From: Blautia sp. Marseille-P3087
Lineage (GTDB): Bacteria; Bacillota; Clostridia; Lachnospirales; Lachnospiraceae
Assembly: GCF_900120195.1 (NCBI RefSeq)
Contig: NZ_LT635539.1
Location: forward strand, 3,030,661 to 3,094,660
Length of the DNA stretch: 64,000 nt
Direction: 5' to 3'
Part shown: one piece after another, positions 8,727 to 16,041 of the stretch
Layout of the letters: each line of letters opens with the position of its first letter
Numbering within the stretch: position 1 is the first letter of the stretch
Notes under the pieces: generated by a model
The model's input: only the letters and a program-made list of their open reading frames with translations
Databases searched by the model: none
Told to the model about the DNA's origin: nothing
Position numbers and translations under genes: made by a program

Positions 8727-9758
8727 TCAGCACATTTCCGCGATTGTGTAAAGCAGCTTTTCGGATTCTTCCCATCCAAGACAAGGGTCTGTGATGGATT
8801 TTCCGTAAATATGTGTACCACCGATCTTCTGGTTGCCTGGCTCAATGTAACTTTCAATCATGAAGCCTTTGACCAGTTTGTGAAGTTCCGGATCGACCAT
8901 ACGGCTGTGGAGAACTTCTTTTGCAATACGAACCTGCTGTTCATACTGTTTGTTGGAATTGGAGTGGTTGGTATCAACGATGACAGCAGGATTCTGCAGA
9001 TTTTTTTCCTGATATTTTTCCCACAGAAGACGGAGATCTTCGTAATGGTAGTTCGGAATCGCCTCTCCGTGTTTGTTTACGGCACCGCGAAGAATGGTGT
9101 GTGCCAGAGGATTTCCGGCTGTTTCAACTTCCCAGCTTCTGTAGATAAAGCGGTGAGATCCCTGAGCTGCAACAACGGAGTTGAGCATAACACTGTAGTC
9201 ACCACTGGTCGGGTTTTTCATTCCGGCAGGTACATCCATACCGCTGACGGTAAGTCGATGCTGCTGATCTTCTACGGAACGTGCACCTACAGCGACATAA
9301 GAGAGAATGTCGGAAAGATAACGGTAGTTTTCAGGATACAGCATTTCATCAGCACAGGTGAAACCACTTTCCTGGATGGCGTGGATGTGCATCTTACGGA
9401 TGGCAATCAGACCGGCAAGCATATCCGGAGCTTTTTCCGGATCCGGCTGGTGAACCATACCCTTGTAACCTTCGCCTGTTGTACGTGGCTTATTTGTATA
9501 AACTCTCGGAATGATCAGAACTTTATCCTCAATTTTTTCCTGAACTTTGCGGAGACGGAGAAGATAGTCACATACAGCATCTTCGTTGTCCGCAGAACAA
9601 GGTCCGATGATGGCAAGAAATTTATCGGATTTCCCGGTAAAAACATCACGGATTTCCTGATCTCTTTTTGCCTTTAATTCCTGAATGGCAGTATCAATGG
9701 GATACTGATTACGTATTTCGGCAGGTGTAGGCAGTTTCTTTAAAAAAGTGAATCCCAT
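8727..9758 (-). CDS. aroF: 3-deoxy-7-phosphoheptulonate (DAHP) synthase, class I
   Basis: First step of aromatic amino acid synthesis: phosphoenolpyruvate plus erythrose 4-phosphate to DAHP. Class I features are present: AIIGPCSADN near residue 50, metal and substrate segments around KPRTTGEGYKG and the C-terminal GGTHIYGKSITDPCLGW. At 343 aa it is close to E. coli AroF/G/H. The start is set by GAGGAGG 5 nt before the ATG. It is a lone aro gene with its own promoter and a striking dyad in its leader. Which aromatic amino acid inhibits it cannot be read here. Confidence 0.93.
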   Translation of the reverse strand: MGFTFLKKLPTPAEIRNQYPIDTAIQELKAKRDQEIRDVFTGKSDKFLAIIGPCSADNEDAVCDYLLRLRKVQEKIEDKVLIIPRVYTNKPRTTGEGYKGMVHQPDPEKAPDMLAGLIAIRKMHIHAIQESGFTCADEMLYPENYRYLSDILSYVAVGARSVEDQQHRLTVSGMDVPAGMKNPTSGDYSVMLNSVVAAQGSHRFIYRSWEVETAGNPLAHTILRGAVNKHGEAIPNYHYEDLRLLWEKYQEKNLQNPAVIVDTNHSNSNKQYEQQVRIAKEVLHSRMVDPELHKLVKGFMIESYIEPGNQKIGGTHIYGKSITDPCLGWEESEKLLYTIAEMC

Positions 9759-9771
9759 ATTTTCCTCCTCG

Positions 9772-9796
9772 TGTCCAATGCGTTTTCAATTGGACA
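9772..9796. promoter_or_regulatory. 8-bp perfect inverted repeat in the aroF leader
   Basis: TGTCCAAT (9772-9779) and ATTGGACA (9789-9796) flank a 9-nt spacer, between the aroF -10 and its ribosome-binding site. An operator or an RNA hairpin next to the ribosome site are both possible. No known regulator consensus recognised. Confidence 0.55.
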
Positions 9797-9806
9797 TATC
9801 AGGATT

Positions 9807-9835
9807 ATTATATATGATTGTTAAGTAATTGTCGA
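9807..9835 (-). promoter_or_regulatory. Promoter of aroF
   Basis: On the minus strand TCGACA (9835-9830), 17-bp spacer, TATAAT (9812-9807). A TGTCGAA (9855-9861), a possible Spo0A box, lies about 20 bp further upstream. Confidence 0.6.
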
Positions 9836-9865
9836 TAGGGAAAGGCGCGTATTTTGTCGAAATCC

Positions 9866-11179
9866 TCAGGATTTTATATGATAAAGTGAATAAATATGCA
9901 TAATACTTAAGAGTATTTCGCTGAGAAGCAATCCATAAAGATACCCATGTATACCAATCGGTGGAATTGCAAATAATACAAACAGGATGCGGATAAGGCT
10001 CCCTGCTGCATTGTGAAGCAGCGTTGCTCCGGTTTTCCCCAGGCCGTTAAGGATGCTTGTAAGCATGATGTTTGTATACAAAAAAGGACAGACAAAGGAA
10101 AGCGTACGGATACAGGTTCCGGCTGTAGCTTCATGAAACAGAAGTTCACCTGCAAACGGGCCGAAAAAATAAAAAAGCCCCGTGCAGGCGGCACCCGTCA
10201 GAAAACAGGCAGTACAGGCGCGGCTGGCTATATAGCGGATATGCCGGTGCGCTCCGAGCGCCTGCAATTCTGCGACAGACGGTGTGAGCATGACGGCAGC
10301 GGAATTTGTAACGGTGGATGGAAAAAGGATGCAGGGAAGTGCCATACCTGTAAAAATTCCGTACAGACTCAGCGCATTACTCCGGGAAAAGCCATACATA
10401 CGCAGCCTTTGCGGAATCAGTACGACTTCGATTGCGGCGAGAATCGAGAGAAGCAGACGGTTCAGCGTCAGCGGAAAAGCTGTGGCAGTGATTGCGGAGA
10501 GTTTGTGAAGTGGTGCTTTTATATGTAAAAAAGAGTAATTTTCTGCATGAAGATGCAGACTTAAAAAAAGCAACGAGGATAAAACAGCAGCAAATTCTGC
10601 TGCAAGAGCTCCCAGAGCGGCAATCCGGGCGGTAACAGCAATACCACGGGACAGAAAGATTTTTACAAGTATATAGGAAGAGAGGACGCGCACAGTCTGC
10701 TCGATGAGCTGGGTAGATGCCGGATAACCGGCGCTTTTTCGCCCGAAATAATAGCTGCTGATACAGGAATGCAGGGAAGCAAGCGGAAAACAGAATGATA
10801 TAATCCGGATCAGTGCTTCAGTTTCCGGCTCTTTCAGAATCTCTCCGGCAAACCATCCGGCGAAAGTGTAAAAGATCCACATAGCTGCAAGAGAAAGCCC
10901 GAGCGCAAAAAGTGTGCCGACACAAAAAGAATCGACTGCTTCTTTTTTCTGCTTTAAAGCAGTCTGGGAGGCAACTGTGCGTGAGAGCGCAGTCTGGATT
11001 CCTGAGGTTGTCACTGCAAGTACCATATGCTGAAGTGGAACGACAAGCTGGTACAGACCGATTCCTCTGGAACCAATCGTCTGAGAGAGGAATATCCTAT
11101 AGAAAAAGCCCATGATCCGGCTGATGACACCGACCGTGGACAGTAGAAAAGTTCCTGCAAAAAAATGCTTTTTTGACAT
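9866..11179 (-). CDS. SpoVB-like polysaccharide/lipid II flippase family membrane protein
   Basis: Member of the MOP (multidrug/oligosaccharidyl-lipid/polysaccharide) exporter superfamily, closest in appearance to SpoVB, which is needed for spore cortex synthesis. The N-terminus TFLLSTVGVISRIMGFFYRI is typical of SpoVB and MurJ-like proteins. About 12-14 hydrophobic segments run through its 437 aa, somewhat short of B. subtilis SpoVB. A possible Spo0A box lies near its 3' end but is on the wrong side to control it. It could also be a general O-antigen-type flippase, so spoVB is not assigned as symbol. Confidence 0.75.
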   Translation of the reverse strand: MSKKHFFAGTFLLSTVGVISRIMGFFYRIFLSQTIGSRGIGLYQLVVPLQHMVLAVTTSGIQTALSRTVASQTALKQKKEAVDSFCVGTLFALGLSLAAMWIFYTFAGWFAGEILKEPETEALIRIISFCFPLASLHSCISSYYFGRKSAGYPASTQLIEQTVRVLSSYILVKIFLSRGIAVTARIAALGALAAEFAAVLSSLLFLSLHLHAENYSFLHIKAPLHKLSAITATAFPLTLNRLLLSILAAIEVVLIPQRLRMYGFSRSNALSLYGIFTGMALPCILFPSTVTNSAAVMLTPSVAELQALGAHRHIRYIASRACTACFLTGAACTGLFYFFGPFAGELLFHEATAGTCIRTLSFVCPFLYTNIMLTSILNGLGKTGATLLHNAAGSLIRILFVLFAIPPIGIHGYLYGLLLSEILLSIMHIYSLYHIKS

Positions 11180-11225
11180 AAAAAAGACCTGATTGCTTTT
11201 TTGTCAGTATATGCGTAAAACCTCC

Positions 11226-11254
11226 TTGACAGACCGATTTCTTTCTGCTAAAGT
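11226..11254 (+). promoter_or_regulatory. Promoter of the Fe-S cluster operon
   Basis: TTGACA (11226-11231), 17-bp spacer, TAAAGT (11249-11254), about 50 bp before the Rrf2 gene. Confidence 0.65.
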
Positions 11255-11305
11255 ATGACTTGAAATAAATCCGACGAAAATACTGGGAATTAAAGAGGTG
11301 AGTGG

Positions 11306-11740
11306 ATGAAACTGTCAACAAGAGCAAGATATGGTCTGAAAGCACTGATCGATCTTGGGCTGCATTGTGAAACAGAAGCCGTTTCCATCCAGAGTATCGC
11401 GAGTCGGCAGAATATTTCGGACAGCTATCTCGAACAGCTTATGGCGAAACTTAAGAAGGCAGGTCTGGTGGAAAGCACCAGAGGTGCCGGAGGCGGATAT
11501 CGTCTGGGACGTCCGGCGGCAGAAATCTCTGTCGGCGATATCCTGAGAGTCCTTGAGGGAAGTCTTGAAGCGGCACAGTGTTCCGGCATGGAAGATGAGA
11601 GCAGCTGTGAGAATCACGATATATGTGTGACGAAATATGTATGGAAACGAATCAACGACAGTATCACACAGGCGGTAGATACCATGATGTTGGATCAGTT
11701 GATAGAAGAAAGTCGGAAAAAACAAAAAGAAAAAATGTAA
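11306..11740 (+). CDS. iscR: Rrf2-family Fe-S regulator, IscR-like
   Basis: Winged-helix transcription regulator with three Cys in the IscR arrangement (C92, C101, C107), expected to hold a [2Fe-2S] cluster and to sense cluster supply. The N-terminal part TRARYGLKALIDLGLH and the wing RGAGGGYRLGRP are diagnostic of Rrf2 proteins. At 144 aa it is typical. It lies 29 bp upstream of nifS and nifU and probably autoregulates that operon. CymR, the Rrf2 cysteine regulator, is the alternative, but CymR lacks these Cys. Confidence 0.88.
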   Translation: MKLSTRARYGLKALIDLGLHCETEAVSIQSIASRQNISDSYLEQLMAKLKKAGLVESTRGAGGGYRLGRPAAEISVGDILRVLEGSLEAAQCSGMEDESSCENHDICVTKYVWKRINDSITQAVDTMMLDQLIEESRKKQKEKM

Positions 11741-11769
11741 AATTCATTTTTTAAGCAGGAGGAAAAAAT

Positions 11770-12954
11770 ATGAGTAAATTAATATATCTGGATAACGCAG
11801 CCACAACAAAAACTGCACCGGAAGTCGTTGATGCAATGCTTCCGTATTTTTCTGAATTTTATGGAAACCCGTCCAGTATTTATGATTTTGCCCAGAAGAG
11901 CAAAGAAGCAGTGACAAAGGGAAGACAGCAGATCGCGGATGTTCTGAATGCAAAAAAAGAAGAAATTTATTTTACAGCAGGTGGAAGTGAAGCGGATAAC
12001 TGGGCACTGAAGGCTACTTTTGAAGCATACAAATCAAAAGGAAATCACATTATTACAACAAAGATTGAGCATCATGCTATTCTTCATACATGTGAATACC
12101 TCGAAAAAGAAAGAGGCGCAAAGATCACATATCTTGACGTAGATGAGAATGGTATCGTACGTCTGGACGAACTGGAAAAAGCAATTACACCGGAGACCAT
12201 TCTGATTTCCGTAATGTTTGCAAACAATGAGATCGGATCTATCCAGCCGATCAAAGAGATAGGACGTATTGCCAGAGAACACGGCATTCTGTTCCATACA
12301 GATGCAGTACAGGCATTCTGCCAGGTTCCGATCGATGTAGACGAATGCAATATTGATATGCTGAGCTCCAGCGGACACAAGATCAACGGACCAAAAGGAA
12401 TCGGTTTCCTTTATATCCGTAAAGGCGTAAAAATCAAATCTTTCGTACACGGCGGTGCACAGGAGCGTAAACGTCGTGCCGGTACAGAAAACGTTCCGGG
12501 AATCGTAGGATACGGCGCAGCAGCAGAACGTGCAATGAAAAACATGAAAGAACGTACCGAAAAAGAAATCGAACTGAGAGATTACCTGATCAATCGCCTT
12601 ACTACTGAGATCCCATACTCCAGACTAAACGGTGACAGAGTGAAGAGACTTCCAAACAACGTTAACGTAAGCTTCCAGTTCATCGAAGGTGAATCCATGC
12701 TTCTGATGCTTGATCAGAACGGTATCTGCGGCTCAAGCGGATCTGCATGCACATCCGGTTCTCTTGATCCGTCTCATGTACTTCTGGCAATTGGACTGCC
12801 TCATGAGATCGCACATGGTTCCCTGAGACTTACCTTAAGTGAAGAGACAACCAAAGAAGATCTGGACTTTACAGTAGATAAACTGAAAGAAATCGTACAG
12901 TATCTGAGAAGTATGTCTCCACTGTATGAAGACTTCATGAAACACCAGAAGTAA
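11770..12954 (+). CDS. nifS: Cysteine desulfurase, NifS/IscS type
   Basis: PLP enzyme that takes sulfur from cysteine and hands it to the scaffold NifU. The PLP lysine is in SSSGHKINGPKG (K204) and the catalytic Cys in GSACTSG (C327). At 394 aa it has the group I NifS/IscS length and loop, not the SufS form. GGAGG lies upstream of the ATG. The operon order iscR-nifS-nifU is common in clostridia lacking the full isc chaperone set. Confidence 0.95.
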   Translation: MSKLIYLDNAATTKTAPEVVDAMLPYFSEFYGNPSSIYDFAQKSKEAVTKGRQQIADVLNAKKEEIYFTAGGSEADNWALKATFEAYKSKGNHIITTKIEHHAILHTCEYLEKERGAKITYLDVDENGIVRLDELEKAITPETILISVMFANNEIGSIQPIKEIGRIAREHGILFHTDAVQAFCQVPIDVDECNIDMLSSSGHKINGPKGIGFLYIRKGVKIKSFVHGGAQERKRRAGTENVPGIVGYGAAAERAMKNMKERTEKEIELRDYLINRLTTEIPYSRLNGDRVKRLPNNVNVSFQFIEGESMLLMLDQNGICGSSGSACTSGSLDPSHVLLAIGLPHEIAHGSLRLTLSEETTKEDLDFTVDKLKEIVQYLRSMSPLYEDFMKHQK

Positions 12955-13016
12955 ATAACAGAATCTAAATAGTATTTACGGTAGATACAAGACAATAACA
13001 GGAGGAATTAAATATT

Positions 13017-13457
13017 ATGTACAGCGAAAAAGTAATGGATCATTTCCAGCATCCGAGAAATGTAGGAGAAATCGAAGACGCCAGCGGTGTAGGAACAGTT
13101 GGTAACGCAAAATGCGGAGATATCATGAGAATGTTCCTTGATATCGACGATGAGACACATATCATCAAAGAATGCAAATTCAAAACATTCGGCTGTGGTG
13201 CAGCTGTTGCAACAAGCAGTATGGCTACAGAAATGGTAAAAGGTAAGACTATCGAAGAAGCAATGCAGATTACGAACAAAGCTGTTATGGAAGCTCTGGA
13301 CGGACTTCCGCCGGTCAAAGTACACTGCTCACTTCTTGCAGAGGAAGCAATCCACGCTGCACTGTGGGATTATGCACAGAAACACGGCATTGTAATCGAA
13401 GGTCTGGACAAACCAAAGTCTGATATCAGCGAAGGAGAAGAGGAAGAAGAGTATTAA
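13017..13457 (+). CDS. nifU: Fe-S cluster assembly scaffold NifU/IscU
   Basis: Scaffold on which clusters are built from iron and NifS-derived sulfur. It has the three ligand Cys C33, C60 and C104 and the conserved Asp D35 in AKCGD. At 146 aa it corresponds to IscU plus a short acidic tail (EGEEEEEY) that is not part of the family core. It lies about 60 bp after nifS with a GGAGG site. Confidence 0.94.
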   Translation: MYSEKVMDHFQHPRNVGEIEDASGVGTVGNAKCGDIMRMFLDIDDETHIIKECKFKTFGCGAAVATSSMATEMVKGKTIEEAMQITNKAVMEALDGLPPVKVHCSLLAEEAIHAALWDYAQKHGIVIEGLDKPKSDISEGEEEEEY

Positions 13458-13485
13458 TAACTGCGGCTGATTGTGAGGTGAAAAG

Positions 13486-15936
13486 TTGACAGGACTTACA
13501 GACGAACAGGTAAATGCACGAATTGCAGAGGGGAAGGTCAATGCAGATGAAAATCCGAATACCCGAACCTATAAGCAGATCGTCAGAGAAAACACACTGA
13601 CATTTTTCAACTTTCTGAACCTTGTACTTCTGGTACTGGTTCTCCTGGTGGGCTCTTACAAGAATGCGTTCTTTGTATGTATCATTATCATTAATACGCT
13701 GATTGGTATTGCTCAGGAAATCCGTGCCAAAAAAACAATCGATAAGCTGGCAATTCTTACAGCCAGAAAATCCGTTGTTATCCGTGAAGGACAGAAATGG
13801 ACCGTTCCGACGGAAGAACTGGTACTTGATGATGTGGTCTGTCTTAAGACCGGTGATCAGGTGCCGGCAGATGCCCGTATACTGGAAGGCAGCCTGGAAG
13901 TAAACGAATCATTACTTACAGGAGAATCGGATAATCTTCCGAAGAATGAAGGAGACGAACTTTTTTCCGGAAGCTTTGTAACATCAGGAGAAGCGTGCTG
14001 TCAGATCATTCATGTAGGCAAGGATAATTACGCAGCACAGATCACCAGCGAAGCAAAGGAATTTAAACGACACAATTCCGAACTGAAAAATTCCCTGAAT
14101 GCGATCCTGAAAGTGATCAGTATTATTATTGTGCCGCTCGGTGCACTGCTGTTTTATAAGCAGTATTATATCGTAGGTGATACATTCAGAGACTCCGTAG
14201 TGAGCATGGTAGCCGGAGTCCTGGGAATGATTCCTGAGGGACTTGTCCTTCTGACCAGTGTTGCACTGACCCTCGGTGCTCTTGTACTTGCAAACAAAAA
14301 GACACTTGTACAGGAACTCTACTGTATCGAGACACTTGCAAGAGTCGATACGCTCTGTCTGGACAAGACCGGAACGATCACAGAAGGAACCATGTGCGTA
14401 GAGCGTGTGGAACCATATGTAAGTACAGGACGAGTTGAGACAGCTGCGACAGAATCTGAGCCCTCAGAAAGCCCGGAGGCAGAAGCGCAGGGACAGGTTG
14501 CAGCAGATCCTGCTTTCGGAGATGACATCAATACCGTCATGGGAAACATGATGTATGTGCTCAAAGATCAGAATGCGACGATAGATGCACTTCGTAAGTG
14601 CTTTCCGGCAAGGCAGGGCATGACGCTGGAACATGTGATTCCATTTTCTTCTGACCGTAAATACAGTGGTGCTGTTTTTGAAGAAAAAGGCACTTATCTG
14701 ATGGGAGCAGCGCAGTTTTTGTTTCCGGAGGATAATGAAGAACTGACGGAGAAATGTCAGGCTTATGCAGAAGAAGGACTGCGAGTGCTTGTACTTGCAC
14801 ACAGTTCTCAGAATGCGGAAGGGACAGAACTTCCGGAAGGACTGGAACCGCTGGCTCTGATGCTTCTTACCGATGTAATTCGTGAAGAAGCACCGGATAC
14901 GTTGGCTTTCTTTGACAGCCAGGAAGTCGACCTGAAAGTAATTTCCGGTGATGATCCGGTGACAGTTGCTGCGATTGCGAGACGTGCCGGACTTAAGAAT
15001 GCGGACAGCTATGTAGATGCGACAACACTGACAACTGAGGAAGAATTACAGGATGCAGTGGCACAGTACAGCGTGTTCGGACGTGTGACACCACAGCAGA
15101 AGAAAGCAATGGTCCAGGCATTGCAGTCTCAGGGGCATACAGTTGCGATGACCGGTGATGGTGTCAATGACGTACTTGCCCTGAAAGAAGCGGACTGCAG
15201 TATTGCAATGGCGCAGGGCAGTGATGCGGCAAAGAATATTGCGAATGTGGTACTTCTGGATTCCAATTTTGCTTCCATGCCACATATCGTAAATCAGGGG
15301 CGAAGAGTTGTAAACAACATTCGTACAGCAGCATCGATGTTCCTGATCAAGACGATGTTTTCGGTTATGTTGTCTCTGCTGACGATCTTTTTCGGAAATG
15401 CATATCCGTTCGAGCCGATTCAGATGTCACTGATCAGTGCATGTGCGGTTGGTATCCCGACATTTCTTCTTGCACAGGAGAATAACTACGAAAAGATTGA
15501 CCATACGTTTTTACGACATGTATTTATCAATGCTTTTCCGGCAGCGATTACGATCACATTCTGTGTATTTGCAGTAATGCTTGTCTGCCAGAATGTATAT
15601 CATTCTATGGCAATGCTGAATACCGCATGCGTCCTTGTGACAGGATGGAATTACATGGCAGCATTAAAAACAGTCTATGCACCGCTTAATACGTATCGCA
15701 AGGTGATTATCTACGGTATGCAGTTTATTTTCTTTGCAGCGGCTGTTATTTTCCAGAAACTGCTTTCACTTGGTTCTCTGGATTTCGGTATGATCATCCT
15801 TGTATTCATACTGATGACATTTGCACCGGTATTGATCGATGTGATTACGGTCTGGCTGAAAGGCATTTATGCCCGTTCCCTGGATCAGGAAAATCCGGGA
15901 CGCTTTACCGGATTCATCGACAAACTTCGTAAATAG
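13486..15936 (+). CDS. Cation-transporting P-type ATPase (HAD type)
   Basis: ATP-driven cation pump. The actuator has LLTGESDNLPK, membrane segment M4 has GMIPEGLVLL, the phosphorylated Asp is in CLDKTGTITEG (D293), and the hinge has MTGDGVNDVLALK. The PEGL motif is shared by calcium and related P2-type pumps, and overall look is near mycobacterial CtpE-like pumps, so Ca2+ is a reasonable but unproven substrate. At 816 aa it is shorter than SERCA types. After the phosphorylation site there is an acidic Ala/Glu/Ser-rich insert (about 310-345). It uses a TTG start behind GTGAGGTG. It follows nifU by 28 bp and may be co-transcribed. Confidence 0.85.
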   Translation: MTGLTDEQVNARIAEGKVNADENPNTRTYKQIVRENTLTFFNFLNLVLLVLVLLVGSYKNAFFVCIIIINTLIGIAQEIRAKKTIDKLAILTARKSVVIREGQKWTVPTEELVLDDVVCLKTGDQVPADARILEGSLEVNESLLTGESDNLPKNEGDELFSGSFVTSGEACCQIIHVGKDNYAAQITSEAKEFKRHNSELKNSLNAILKVISIIIVPLGALLFYKQYYIVGDTFRDSVVSMVAGVLGMIPEGLVLLTSVALTLGALVLANKKTLVQELYCIETLARVDTLCLDKTGTITEGTMCVERVEPYVSTGRVETAATESEPSESPEAEAQGQVAADPAFGDDINTVMGNMMYVLKDQNATIDALRKCFPARQGMTLEHVIPFSSDRKYSGAVFEEKGTYLMGAAQFLFPEDNEELTEKCQAYAEEGLRVLVLAHSSQNAEGTELPEGLEPLALMLLTDVIREEAPDTLAFFDSQEVDLKVISGDDPVTVAAIARRAGLKNADSYVDATTLTTEEELQDAVAQYSVFGRVTPQQKKAMVQALQSQGHTVAMTGDGVNDVLALKEADCSIAMAQGSDAAKNIANVVLLDSNFASMPHIVNQGRRVVNNIRTAASMFLIKTMFSVMLSLLTIFFGNAYPFEPIQMSLISACAVGIPTFLLAQENNYEKIDHTFLRHVFINAFPAAITITFCVFAVMLVCQNVYHSMAMLNTACVLVTGWNYMAALKTVYAPLNTYRKVIIYGMQFIFFAAAVIFQKLLSLGSLDFGMIILVFILMTFAPVLIDVITVWLKGIYARSLDQENPGRFTGFIDKLRK

Positions 15937-15983
15937 AATATATGATATCCAGAATAGGATATTAACAATAAGACATTAAGAAA

Positions 15984-16018
15984 GGCTCTGGTCATTATCA
16001 TTACGACCGGAGCCTTTT
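15984..16018. terminator. Bidirectional terminator between P-type ATPase and GH13 gene
   Basis: GGCTCTGGTC (15984-15993) pairs with GACCGGAGCC (16005-16014), T tract on the plus strand and AAA upstream giving U on the minus. Confidence 0.8.
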
Positions 16019-16041
16019 GGCATGGTTTTATGGAAAAACTT

